NCBI RefSeq assembly: GCF_030161095.1
Contig: NZ_BSPP01000004.1
Coordinates: forward strand, 496,001 to 560,000
DNA from: Cypionkella aquatica
Lineage (GTDB): Bacteria > Pseudomonadota > Alphaproteobacteria > Rhodobacterales > Rhodobacteraceae
DNA length: 64,000 bases
Reading direction: 5' to 3'
Notes under the pieces: model-generated
Told to the model about the DNA's origin: nothing
Database searches by the model: none
The model's input: the letters and a program-made list of their open reading frames with translations, nothing else
Shown: piece after piece, positions 17,046-24,996 of the stretch
How the letters are laid out: the number at the start of each line of letters is the position of its first letter
Position numbering within the stretch: position 1 is the stretch's first letter
Program-made: the position numbers and the translations under genes

Positions 17046-17384
17046 ATGAACCGTTTTCTGATCGCCCTCGCCCTGTCCACCACCATCACCGCCCCAGCTT
17101 TTGCTGAAACGATGGCCAAAGACATCGCCTGCAGCGCTTTCTCCGCGATGGATTCCAACGGCATGATGATGGCGATGGACGAAGCCAAAATGGCCGGCGA
17201 CGCCATGGCAGGGGATGCGATGGCAGGCGATGCAATGGCTTCCGGTGACGCGATGGCCTCAGGCGATGCGATGGCGGGCGACGCTATGGCGATGTCGCCC
17301 GAAGATAAAATGGCCGCCTTGGTCAAAACCTGCAAAGAGCATCCCGACATGATGGTATCCGAAGCGATGCACCCCAAAATGTGA
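17046..17384 (+). CDS. Periplasmic methionine-rich repeat protein (MrpX-like)
   Basis: A 112-residue protein with a clear signal peptide (cleavage after AFA, residue 20). The mature 92 residues contain 19 methionines, about one in five. Residues about 49-83 are a run of MAGDA and MASGDA repeats. The flanks, DIACSAFSAMDSNG and ALVKTCKEHPDMM with one Cys each, resemble the two-Cys frame of HdeA-like acid chaperones. In Azospira, SigF/NrsF controls a methionine-rich peptide (MrpX) that scavenges hypochlorite and is repaired by YedY1; this gene lies directly before the equivalent oxidoreductase pair. Function is inferred from that parallel. Confidence 0.85.
   Translation: MNRFLIALALSTTITAPAFAETMAKDIACSAFSAMDSNGMMMAMDEAKMAGDAMAGDAMAGDAMASGDAMASGDAMAGDAMAMSPEDKMAALVKTCKEHPDMMVSEAMHPKM
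17200..17294 (+). repeat. In-frame tandem repeat of the methionine-rich protein
   Basis: About six imperfect 15- or 18-base units of the form GATGCGATGGCAGGC encode MAGDA/MASGDA. Units differ at third positions (gcg/gca/gct, ggc/ggg/ggt), so the array is old or under selection at the protein level rather than freshly expanded. Length variation between strains is likely. Confidence 0.8.
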
Positions 17385-17391
17385 TCTACTG

Positions 17392-17417
17392 CGGGCACCG
17401 AAACCCTTCGGTGCCCG
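17392..17417 (+). terminator. Hairpin between methionine-repeat gene and cytochrome gene
   Basis: An 11-bp perfect stem (CGGGCACCGAA / TTCGGTGCCCG) with an ACCC loop, 7 bases after the stop. No T-run follows, so it more probably stabilises the upstream mRNA or attenuates than fully terminates. It would allow far more repeat protein than reductase. Confidence 0.6.
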
Positions 17418-17448
17418 CCCCGCCCCTTTAACCAAGCAGGACCATCAG

Positions 17449-18291
17449 ATGCACAGCCCCGAACCGATGGCGATACAAGCCCCCAAAGGCGGCGATCTGG
17501 TGGATCGGCACCGTTTGTCGACGCGGCTTTGGCATTGGACAAATGTCATCACCATCGTGATCATGCTGATGAGCGGGTTGATGATCTTCAACGCCCATCC
17601 CCGGCTGTATTGGGGCAAATATGGGGCCAACCCGGATTACGCTTGGCTGCAAATCGGCGCGACCCAAGGCGAAACAGGCTTTCTGCGCGTAGGTTCCGTG
17701 ACGGTGGATACCACTGGCGTTCTGGGTCGTTGGACCGAAAGCAGCGGCCAGGTACGCAACCGCGCCTTTCCATCTTGGGCAACCCTGCCCGGCAGCTATA
17801 ACCTTGCGCTGGCGCGGCGCTGGCACCTGACCTTTGCTTGGGTGTTCGCACTTGGCATCACCGCCTATCTGATCCGCAGCCTGATCAACCGTCATTTGCA
17901 ACGCGACCTGTTGCCAACCGCCGAACAGGCCCGCCCCGCCCATATCTGGGCCGACATCAAACACCACGCCAAGCTGCAATTCCCAAAGGGTGAGGCCGCG
18001 CGTCATTACAACATCCTACAGAAATTCGCGTATCTCTCAGTGCTTCTGGTGCTGATCCCCGGCATTATCCTGACCGGCTTCACCATGTCGCCCAGCCTGA
18101 ACGCCACTTTCCCTTGGCTGCTTGATGTGTTCGGTGGCCGCCAATCCGCCCGCTCGCTGCATTTCATCTTCATGCTGGGCATCGTGGCCTTTGTTATCGT
18201 GCATCTGCTGATGGTTGTGCTGGCCGGACCGATCAATGAGATCCGCTCGATGATCACCGGGCGCTACCGTCTGCCCAAGGAGGATAAATGA
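17449..18291 (+). CDS. Cytochrome b561-type membrane subunit (YedZ1-like)
   Basis: A di-heme b-type cytochrome of 280 residues with about four membrane helices. Candidate heme histidines are in RLWHWTNV, RRWHLTFAW, ARSLHFIFML and VIVHLLMVV. A large periplasmic loop follows helix 1. It resembles Ni/Fe-hydrogenase b subunits and the YedZ1 partner of YedY1 rather than the MsrQ family proper. The stop overlaps the next start (ATGATG region, 4 bases), so the two subunits are coupled. Likely role: pass quinol electrons to the molybdoenzyme in the periplasm. Confidence 0.87.
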   Translation: MHSPEPMAIQAPKGGDLVDRHRLSTRLWHWTNVITIVIMLMSGLMIFNAHPRLYWGKYGANPDYAWLQIGATQGETGFLRVGSVTVDTTGVLGRWTESSGQVRNRAFPSWATLPGSYNLALARRWHLTFAWVFALGITAYLIRSLINRHLQRDLLPTAEQARPAHIWADIKHHAKLQFPKGEAARHYNILQKFAYLSVLLVLIPGIILTGFTMSPSLNATFPWLLDVFGGRQSARSLHFIFMLGIVAFVIVHLLMVVLAGPINEIRSMITGRYRLPKEDK

Positions 18292-19046
18292 TGGCCCCGC
18301 TGCTGACCCGCCGTTCCATACTGACCGGGCTTGGTTTCTCCACCATCATCGGCACCACTGGCGGCCTTGTGCTAAGCCCGAGCTTCCGCGATCTGGTGCT
18401 GGCATCGGGCGAGAAGCTCGCCTACCAAACCCACCGCCTGATCGGCCGCAACGCTCTTGCGCCCGAGTTTACCGAGGCCGATCTGTCGCCCGATTTTCGC
18501 ACCAATGGCAACACCATGCCCGCCTCGGCAGAGTATCAGCGCCACATGGAAACCAGCTTTGCCAACTGGCGCTTGCAGGTCGATGGGCTGGTTGCAGCAC
18601 CGCAGGCCTTCTCGCTTGCAGCGTTGAAAGCCATGCCCGCCCGCGCCCAGATCACCCGCCACGATTGCGTCGAAGGCTGGAGCGCGATTGGCAAATGGAC
18701 AGGTGTTCCGCTTGCAGCCCTGCTGACGCAAGTCAAGCTGCTGCCCACGGCACGCTATCTGGTGCTCCATTGCGCCGATGATTTCAGCGGCAATGCGTAT
18801 TACGAAAGCATTGATCTGGTGGACGCTTTCCACCCGCAGACCATGCTGGCCCATACGATGAATGATCAACCACTGTCGGTCGGCCACGGCGCGCCTTTGC
18901 GCCTGCGGGTGGAACGGCAGCTGGGCTACAAACAGGCTAAATACATTATGCGGATCGAAGCCACCGCCACCCTTGCCAATATCGGCCTTGGTAAAGGTGG
19001 CTATTGGGAAGATCAGATCGGCTATGATTGGTATGCTGGCATCTGA
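18288..19046 (+). CDS. Periplasmic molybdopterin-dependent oxidoreductase (YedY1/MsrP-like)
   Basis: Sulfite-oxidase-fold molybdoenzyme of 252 residues. A Tat signal is visible (LTRRSILTGLGF plus hydrophobic stretch). The Mo-ligand cysteine sits in TRHDCVEGWSAIGKW (C127). In Azospira, SigF/NrsF induces YedY1, which repairs oxidised MrpX using YedZ1; here all these partners are adjacent. The alternative is a general methionine-sulfoxide reductase like E. coli MsrP. Substrate is inference. The gene could start at the first or second Met. Confidence 0.87.
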   Translation: MMAPLLTRRSILTGLGFSTIIGTTGGLVLSPSFRDLVLASGEKLAYQTHRLIGRNALAPEFTEADLSPDFRTNGNTMPASAEYQRHMETSFANWRLQVDGLVAAPQAFSLAALKAMPARAQITRHDCVEGWSAIGKWTGVPLAALLTQVKLLPTARYLVLHCADDFSGNAYYESIDLVDAFHPQTMLAHTMNDQPLSVGHGAPLRLRVERQLGYKQAKYIMRIEATATLANIGLGKGGYWEDQIGYDWYAGI

Positions 19047-19171
19047 CGCCCGCCACCAACCGCCCGTCTAGCGGCCCACGCAGAGAAGATGTGCGGGGAA
19101 ACCCGATTGCAGCCCGGCACGCTTTACGCGCAGGGTGGCACTTGCTGCATCCTAAAGGCAAGGGGCCCGCC

Positions 19172-19885
19172 ATGATCACAATTCATCAAAAAGCCATCCG
19201 TGGTCACACCCGCTCTGGTTGGCTTGACAGCTTTCACACCTTTTCCTTCGGCAGCTTCAACGACCCCAACCGCATGGGCTTTGGCAATCTGCGGGTGCTG
19301 AACGACGATAGCGTGATCCCCGGCGCAGGTTTTGCACCGCATCGCCATCAGGATATGGATATTCTGACCTATGTGCTGAAAGGCCAGCTGCGCCATGAGG
19401 ATGATCAGGGCAATATCTCGCTGATCGCCGCCAGACAGGCGCAGCTGATGTCAGCCGGGCGCGGCGTGACACATTCCGAATTCAACGCATCAGAGCAGGA
19501 AACCGCGCATTTTGTGCAGATCTGGCTGCTGCCCGACACCCCCGGTGGCGAGCCAAGCTATGCACAAGTTTCGGTGCCAGAACAGGGAGATATCCTGCTT
19601 GCCGGTCCCGCAACCTCGGGCGCCCTGCTGCACCTGCGCTCATCGACCACGCTGCGGCTGGTGCATGCGTCCGAGCATGACCAGACCGCGCTGAACACCC
19701 CCGGCAGCCACCGCTTCGTGCATCTGCTTGACGGCATGGCCTTTGCCGAAACCGAGCGCCTTAGCGCAGGCGACGGGCTGGAAATTCCAGCCGATGAAGG
19801 CACGGTGCTGGATTGGGCCAGCGACGGCGCGGCACTGGTGTTTACCATGCCCTCGCTTTTGCCCTATCCCCCAAGCACCCCCTAG
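19172..19885 (+). CDS. Pirin family protein
   Basis: Bicupin of 237 residues. The N-terminal cupin has the metal site HRHQDMDILTYVLKG and GVTHSE with an HxH...H...E pattern. Pirins include quercetin 2,3-dioxygenases and redox-sensitive regulators. The ATG at 19172 begins the conserved MITIHQ segment; earlier codons of the frame are in the 125-base gap after the molybdoenzyme. Same direction as the methionine-repair genes, but with no shared promoter seen. Function in this organism is open. Confidence 0.88.
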   Translation: MITIHQKAIRGHTRSGWLDSFHTFSFGSFNDPNRMGFGNLRVLNDDSVIPGAGFAPHRHQDMDILTYVLKGQLRHEDDQGNISLIAARQAQLMSAGRGVTHSEFNASEQETAHFVQIWLLPDTPGGEPSYAQVSVPEQGDILLAGPATSGALLHLRSSTTLRLVHASEHDQTALNTPGSHRFVHLLDGMAFAETERLSAGDGLEIPADEGTVLDWASDGAALVFTMPSLLPYPPSTP

Positions 19886-19894
19886 CACCGTCAA

Positions 19895-20479
19895 ATGCCC
19901 GCCATTGCCTCCAGCTTTTTCGACCGCCCGGCCGCAGAAGTGGCCCCTGAACTGCTGGGCTATCAACTGGCCTTGGGCAGCACCGCAGGCTGCATCGTTG
20001 AAACCGAGGCCTACGCGCCCGATGATGCAGCCTCGCACAGCTTTTCCGGGCCAACGCGACGCAATCGCGCGATGTTTGGCCCGCCCGGTCATGCCTATGT
20101 CTACCGATCCTATGGGCTGCATTGGTGCGTCAATGTGGTCTGCGCGCCGGGCCACGCAGTGCTGATCCGCGCCCTGCAACCGCTGACCGGGCTAGAAATC
20201 ATGCGGCAACGGCGCGGCACCACGCTGGATCGCGCGCTCTGCTCTGGCCCCGGCAAGCTGACGCAAGCCTTGGCGATCACCGACCAGCACGACGGTCAGC
20301 GTTTTGTTGAAAGGGCGGGCTTTGCAGACGGCGCGGACTTTGACGACCTGCGCCTGATCGCCCCCATCTTGCCCACAACCAACCTCCAGCAAGGCCGTCG
20401 CATCGGCATCAGCCGCGCCATCGATCTGCCTTGGCGGTGGGGCATCGCGGGCAGCCCGTGGCTGAGCAAGAAATTCTAA
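19895..20479 (+). CDS. DNA-3-methyladenine (alkyladenine) glycosylase, AAG/MPG type
   Basis: Base-excision repair enzyme removing alkylated or deaminated purines. It is 194 residues. The AAG hallmark ETEAY (IVETEAYAPDD near residue 35) is followed by FSGPTRRNRAMFGPPGHAYVYRSYGLHWCVNVV, of which GPPGHAYVYRSYG is strongly conserved, and CSGPGKLTQALAI. It starts 9 bases after pirin, so it may share that transcript. Confidence 0.92.
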   Translation: MPAIASSFFDRPAAEVAPELLGYQLALGSTAGCIVETEAYAPDDAASHSFSGPTRRNRAMFGPPGHAYVYRSYGLHWCVNVVCAPGHAVLIRALQPLTGLEIMRQRRGTTLDRALCSGPGKLTQALAITDQHDGQRFVERAGFADGADFDDLRLIAPILPTTNLQQGRRIGISRAIDLPWRWGIAGSPWLSKKF

Positions 20480-20485
20480 GCGAAA

Positions 20486-20938
20486 TCACCGACGGAGTTG
20501 AATATCCTGCTTCAAGATCACCATTGTCGTGGTTTCCACCACCGACGGAATAGACTGCAGCACATCGCGGATAAAGGTACCAAGCGCATCAATATCGCGC
20601 ACCCAGATCCGCAGCATGTAATCAATATTCCCCGTTACCAGCAGACATTCGGTGATCTCAGGCCGCTTGGCGACCGCCGAAAGAAATTGCTCTGTGCCCT
20701 CGGTGCCATGCCGCGCCAGCCGCACCGACACCAGCACGCTGACATTCAGCCCCAGTGCCACCGGATCAATCTGCGCCGCATAACCGCTGATGATCCCGGC
20801 ATCCTCCAGCCGCTTCACCCGCCGCCCGCACGGCGTTGGCGACAGACCGACCTGATCGGCCAAATCCAGCATCGAAATCCGCCCATCGCGCCGCAGCACG
20901 TCCAGAATGCGATGGTCAATGGAATCAAGCATCAGCAT
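20486..20938 (-). CDS. Lrp/AsnC-family transcriptional regulator
   Basis: Feast/famine regulator of 150 residues. The AsnC-type helix-turn-helix includes RISMLDLADQVGLSPTPCGR and VKRLEDAGII, followed by a RAM effector domain (about 65-145). I chose the ATG at 20938 (AGGGAT upstream); the frame opens 60 bases earlier without a ribosome site. A GGTTT-TGCC-AAACC inverted repeat at 20953-20966, just upstream, may be an autoregulatory site. The target is unknown; an aminotransferase gene lies 1.2 kb away. Confidence 0.9.
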   Translation of the reverse strand: MLMLDSIDHRILDVLRRDGRISMLDLADQVGLSPTPCGRRVKRLEDAGIISGYAAQIDPVALGLNVSVLVSVRLARHGTEGTEQFLSAVAKRPEITECLLVTGNIDYMLRIWVRDIDALGTFIRDVLQSIPSVVETTTMVILKQDIQLRR

Positions 20939-21065
20939 AGCGAAAATCCCTACGGTTTTGCCAAACCTTAGAGAATACCTCCACAAAGCAAAGCGCAATC
21001 GACCGCCTTTGCAGCCTTATCGCGCAAACTCGCCGCTACCATAGCGCGATAACGGAGAACCCAAC

Positions 21066-21386
21066 ATGCCCGCCTATTTCATTTGCACCATGACCGTCCA
21101 CGATCCCGAAACCTACCGCAAATACACCGCCCTTACCCCCGCCACTCTGGCGCGCTACGGCGGAAAATTCCTCACCCGTGGCGATCCGGTCGAAACCGTC
21201 GAAGGCAGCCCGGAATTTACCGAGCGCATGGTAATCCTTGAATTTGCCGACAAGACCACAGCGCTGGCTTGGTACAATGACGCCGATTACCAAAGCGCGT
21301 CCGCTTTCCGCCGCCTCGCTTCCAAGGGGCGGATGTGCCTGCAAGCGGGCGATGGCAACACCGTCAATCCCGACCCAAAGGTGTAG
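21066..21386 (+). CDS. DUF1330 family protein
   Basis: Small ferredoxin-like dimeric alpha-beta barrel protein of 106 residues. It matches the DUF1330 pattern: VHDPETYRKYTALTPATLARYGGKFLTRG, a VILEFADK segment, and AWYNDADYQ near the end. No enzymatic role is established for the family. It sits one base before the SDR gene and is probably cotranscribed with it and the aminotransferase. Confidence 0.88.
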   Translation: MPAYFICTMTVHDPETYRKYTALTPATLARYGGKFLTRGDPVETVEGSPEFTERMVILEFADKTTALAWYNDADYQSASAFRRLASKGRMCLQAGDGNTVNPDPKV

Positions 21387-21387
21387 C

Positions 21388-22125
21388 ATGGATCTGCAAC
21401 TGAGCGGCAAAACGGCGGTGGTGTTCGGCGGCTCGCGCGGGTTAGGCCGCGCCATCGCAGCCGAGCTTGTGCAAGAGGGCGTCAAGGTGGTGATCATCGC
21501 CCGCGATGCCGACCGCGTGCAGCGCACCGCGACCGAGATCGGCTGCCTTGGCCTGCCCGGTGATCTGTCAGCCCCCGGCGCGGGCACTGCCCTGATGCAC
21601 CAAGCCGCAGGCCTTCTGGGCCGCATGCCCGATATCCTTGTCACCAACACCGGCGGCCCACCCACCGGCAGCTTTGCCGCGACCAATGCCACAGCTTGGC
21701 AAACCGGCTTTCAGGGCCTGTGGCTCAGCGCCGTAGATGCCATTCAAGCCGCCCTTCCCGCGATGCAAGCCAATCGCTGGGGCCGCATACTTGCCGTGAC
21801 CTCGGTGGCCGCAAAAGAACCGCAGCCGGGGCTGGTGATCTCGAACGCCCTGCGCGCCGGGCTTTTGGGCATGGTTAACACCCTGTCGCGTGAAGTTGCC
21901 GCCGATGGCATCACAGTCAACGCCTTGCTGCCCGGCTATACCAACACCGACCGCATGGCCGAACTCGGCGTTGATAACGCATCGATGGGGCCGAAAATCC
22001 CTGCTGGTCGCTTGGGAGAGCCTGCCGAATTTGCCGCCCTCGCCGCCTTTCTGGCCTCGGGCCGCGCGTCCTATATCACCGGCCAAGCCATCGCGGTGGA
22101 TGGCGGCTTCCTGCACTCGATCTGA
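21388..22125 (+). CDS. Short-chain dehydrogenase/reductase family protein, atypical active site
   Basis: Rossmann-fold SDR of 245 residues. The cofactor motif GGSRGLGRAIA is at about 12-22, NTGGPP replaces the usual NNAG, and the C-terminus ends in AIAVDGGFLHSI. The catalytic YxxxK is not recognisable: the expected position reads GLVISNALRAG. Such divergent SDRs form a known subfamily with uncharacterised chemistry. The ATG at 21388 is immediately after the DUF1330 stop. Confidence 0.88.
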   Translation: MDLQLSGKTAVVFGGSRGLGRAIAAELVQEGVKVVIIARDADRVQRTATEIGCLGLPGDLSAPGAGTALMHQAAGLLGRMPDILVTNTGGPPTGSFAATNATAWQTGFQGLWLSAVDAIQAALPAMQANRWGRILAVTSVAAKEPQPGLVISNALRAGLLGMVNTLSREVAADGITVNALLPGYTNTDRMAELGVDNASMGPKIPAGRLGEPAEFAALAAFLASGRASYITGQAIAVDGGFLHSI

Positions 22126-22134
22126 AAGAGCGTC

Positions 22135-23343
22135 ATGCCGCGCCCCGCCTTTGCCAACTGGCTGTCTGACACCAATGACGTGACGCAGATTTTCCTCGCA
22201 GCGGGGCAAATCCCCGGCCTGATCAACATGGCGGGCGGCTTGCCCGACCCTTCCACCTGGCCCATCGCCGATCTGTCTGCATTGGCCGCAAACGCCATCA
22301 GCAACCACCCCAAAGACGCCCTTGCCTATGCCCCGATCGAGGGCCTGCCCAGCTTGCGTGACACCATCGCCGCTCGGTTTTCCGCCCCCGGCCTGCACCT
22401 GCACCGCGACAACGTGATGATCACCTCGGGCGGCATGCAGGCACTGGATCTGCTGGGCAAAGTGCTGCTGGATGATGGCAGCCTGATTGCCGCCCAATCC
22501 CCGGCCTATTTGGGGGCACTGGATGCATGGCGCCCGCGCCGCCCGATCTACCGCCCGATGCACCTGCATGCCAATGATTTCGACCCTGAAGCCGCGTTTC
22601 AAGGCGCTCAATTCGCTTATACCGTGCCGAATTTCTCGAACCCCACCGGGCGGCTGGTGGGCTTGGATCAACGCCAAGCCCTGCTGTCTGCCGCGCAGAC
22701 CACCGGCACTTGGCTGATCGAGGATGACCCATACGGCACGCTTTACTACGACAGCGCCCCCTTGCCCCGGATGCTGTCTCTCTCCGCCAGCAATAGCCCC
22801 CATGAGGACACCCCCTATGACGGACCGGTGATTTACCTCGGCACCTTGTCTAAGGAACTTGCCCCCGGCCTGCGCGTGGGTTGGGTGATCGCAGCGCCGC
22901 AGATGATCCGCGCGCTTGTCACCGCCAAGCAAGGCTCGGATATGTCGACCTCGGGTCTGTCGCAGCGCATCACCCAAGATGCCTTTGCCGCTGGTCTGAC
23001 CGACCGCATCCTGCCCGAGATTCTGGCGCTCTATCGGGCCCGCCGCGACGCGCTTTGTGCCGCAATGACCACCCATCTCGCCGACTTGTTCACATGGGAA
23101 ATTCCCGCAGGCGGCATGTTCGTCTGGGCCACCGCGCGCGATCCTGCCCTGAACACCGACGCCCTGCTGCCCGAGGCATTGGCGCAGGGCGTCTGCATCA
23201 CGCCGTCCAGCGTATTCGACCCGCATGGCCTGAACCGCCGCGCGATCCGCATCAACTTTACCCTGAACGACCCCGAAAAGCTGACCGAAGGCGTGCGCCG
23301 CTTGGCCCGCGCTGCCAAATCCTGCCTTATCAAAGCCGCCTGA
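22135..23343 (+). CDS. PLP-dependent aminotransferase, class I/II
   Basis: Fold-type I aminotransferase of 402 residues, resembling 2-aminoadipate/LysN and MocR-type catalytic domains but lacking a DNA-binding region. Visible: NFSNPTGR (substrate region), ASP in EDDPYG, and the PLP lysine in GTLSKELAPGLRVGW. It is 9 bases after the SDR. The amino donor and acceptor cannot be read from sequence. The nearby Lrp regulator suggests amino-acid control. Confidence 0.9.
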   Translation: MPRPAFANWLSDTNDVTQIFLAAGQIPGLINMAGGLPDPSTWPIADLSALAANAISNHPKDALAYAPIEGLPSLRDTIAARFSAPGLHLHRDNVMITSGGMQALDLLGKVLLDDGSLIAAQSPAYLGALDAWRPRRPIYRPMHLHANDFDPEAAFQGAQFAYTVPNFSNPTGRLVGLDQRQALLSAAQTTGTWLIEDDPYGTLYYDSAPLPRMLSLSASNSPHEDTPYDGPVIYLGTLSKELAPGLRVGWVIAAPQMIRALVTAKQGSDMSTSGLSQRITQDAFAAGLTDRILPEILALYRARRDALCAAMTTHLADLFTWEIPAGGMFVWATARDPALNTDALLPEALAQGVCITPSSVFDPHGLNRRAIRINFTLNDPEKLTEGVRRLARAAKSCLIKAA

Positions 23344-23377
23344 AACCAAAAGAAACTCTGTCCAGAAAGGGAATATA

Positions 23378-24310
23378 ATGCGCCTAAAAACCCTCTTCGC
23401 CGCATCCGCTTTCAGCGCCACCTGCTTGGCCGGCATGGCCCAAGCCGAAGATCCCGGCCTGTGGAAAGTCTATAATGACACCTTCAAATCCGCCAAATAC
23501 GTCGATCTGACCCATACGATCACCCCTGATATCCCGGTCTGGGCAGGCTTTGGCGGCCCCACTTTTGCCCCCGCCACCGCTGGCGTCGCGATGGAAGGTT
23601 ATGTCGCTAAAGACGAAGCTTTCACCTTTGAAAAACATGGGTTTGAGGCCACGAACTACATCCTGCGTACCGATCAGCTTGGCACTCAGCTTGACCCCCC
23701 TGCGCATTGGGCCCCCGAATATCCCGCCATCGACGAATTGCCCGCCACCTACACCCTGCGCCCCTTGGTCGTGATCAATATTGAACCGCAGGTCGCCAAA
23801 GACTTTGGCTATGCGCTGCAAGTGGCCGACATTGAAGCGTTTGAAAAAGAATATGGGACTATCCCCGAAGGTTCTGTCGTCATGGTGCGATCAGGCTGGT
23901 CAAAGGCCTGGCCCGACAAGGAATTCGCCGCCCGCACACCCTTCCCCGGTGTTGGCCTTGACGCACTGAAATTCCTCCACGAACAGCGCAAAATCCTGTT
24001 CCACGGCCACGAGCCCTTGGACACCGACGCCACGCCCACGCTGGAAGGCGAATATTGGTTGATGCACAACGGCTATGCGCAGGCCGAGGGCGTCACCAAT
24101 CTGGATCAGGTGCCTCCGGTTGGCGCGCTGATTGCGATCGGCTATCCGAAATTCGGTGGCGGTCTGGGCGGCTATGCCCGCTACATCGCGATCTGCCCGC
24201 CGGATTGGCAATATGGCATCTCGGTCGGGCAAGTGGCCGAGGCACCGTTGCCGAAATCCGACAAACCACTGAAATTCGACGCCGCCCGCGGTATGCGCCT
24301 GCGCGAATAA
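23378..24310 (+). CDS. Secreted cyclase-family (arylformamidase-like) hydrolase
   Basis: A 310-residue putative cyclase with a signal peptide (cleavage after AQA, about residue 22), hence periplasmic. It has the family opening VDLTHTITPDIPVW. The metal-binding motif HxGTHxDxPxH appears as QLGTQLDPPAH, with two of its three histidines changed to Gln; the downstream HGHE-type segment (FHGHEPLDTD) is kept. It may use a different metal or be an altered subfamily. It lies 34 bases after the aminotransferase, with GAAAGGGA before the ATG. Confidence 0.85.
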   Translation: MRLKTLFAASAFSATCLAGMAQAEDPGLWKVYNDTFKSAKYVDLTHTITPDIPVWAGFGGPTFAPATAGVAMEGYVAKDEAFTFEKHGFEATNYILRTDQLGTQLDPPAHWAPEYPAIDELPATYTLRPLVVINIEPQVAKDFGYALQVADIEAFEKEYGTIPEGSVVMVRSGWSKAWPDKEFAARTPFPGVGLDALKFLHEQRKILFHGHEPLDTDATPTLEGEYWLMHNGYAQAEGVTNLDQVPPVGALIAIGYPKFGGGLGGYARYIAICPPDWQYGISVGQVAEAPLPKSDKPLKFDAARGMRLRE

Positions 24311-24473
24311 ATGCACTTGGGTCAGCCGTCCCCGGCGGCTGACCGCCACTCCTGCGACAAAACCGCCGATCACGCCACTGCCATCACCGTGACGGGAACC
24401 ATGCATCGCTAGCCCCGTTAGCTTCTGCAAGGGCGTAATGCCTTTGCAGAACTTGGTTAAAATAGGTGCTGAC

Positions 24474-24899
24474 ATGGCAAGACGCATATTGATTGTTGAA
24501 GACGAGATCATCGTTGCGATGGATCTTGAAGCAACACTCGGCGACTTCGGATTTGAAACGGTTGGCATCGCTGCCGACAAATCCACCGCGCTACGGCTTG
24601 GCGCCACCAACACCGATGTTGCCTTGGTCGATGTCAACCTGCGCGACGGCCCGACTGGCCCCGAAGTAGGCGAGCGTCTGGCCCGCGATTTCGGTGTAAC
24701 TGTCGTGTTCCTGACCGCCAATCCGCGCATGCTGGGCAATGGCGTGCCGGGGGCTTTTGGGGTGCTTCCGAAACCCTATGATCCGCACATGATCAAGCAG
24801 ACGCTGGAGTATCTGTTGGCTCTGGATCACGACGATGCCCGCGGCGCAATCCCCCCGGCCGCGCTGACTGTGTTCAACCCGCTACAAGCGCGACTATAG
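24474..24899 (+). CDS. Single-domain response regulator
   Basis: CheY-like receiver of 141 residues with no output domain. The acidic pair is VEDE (D10, E11), the phospho-acceptor Asp is in ALVDVNL (D53), the switch Thr is in FLTANP and the Lys in LPKPYD. The ATG at 24474 starts MARRILIVEDE. It is convergent with a PAS-HWE kinase gene, its likely partner. It lacks the sigma-like domain of PhyR, so it is not itself the general-stress anti-anti-sigma. Confidence 0.9.
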   Translation: MARRILIVEDEIIVAMDLEATLGDFGFETVGIAADKSTALRLGATNTDVALVDVNLRDGPTGPEVGERLARDFGVTVVFLTANPRMLGNGVPGAFGVLPKPYDPHMIKQTLEYLLALDHDDARGAIPPAALTVFNPLQARL

Positions 24900-24923
24900 C
24901 CTGAAGCCCACCATCCCACACAA

Positions 24924-24957
24924 CAAAACGCGCCCGATCACCGGGCGCGTTTTGTCA
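24924..24957. terminator. Bidirectional terminator
   Basis: A 13-bp perfect stem (CAAAACGCGCCCG / CGGGCGCGTTTTG) with a five-base loop. The A-run before and T-run inside the stem work in both directions. It separates the convergent response regulator and histidine kinase genes. Confidence 0.85.
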
Positions 24958-24996
24958 TTATGTGGCTCTAAACAGCCAATAGGCTCGGTTTTAATC

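Noticed and set aside
16805-17542. Long minus-strand extension of the peroxiredoxin frame, with IASPEAIASPEA-type repeats
   Set aside because: It is antisense to the methionine-repeat gene; the repeats are the mirror of GATGCGATGGC units. The true start MENSADH is at 16804 and gives a normal length.
21568-23436. 622-codon minus-strand open frame
   Set aside because: It runs antisense through the SDR and aminotransferase genes, both of which show clear family motifs; high GC leaves long shadow frames.
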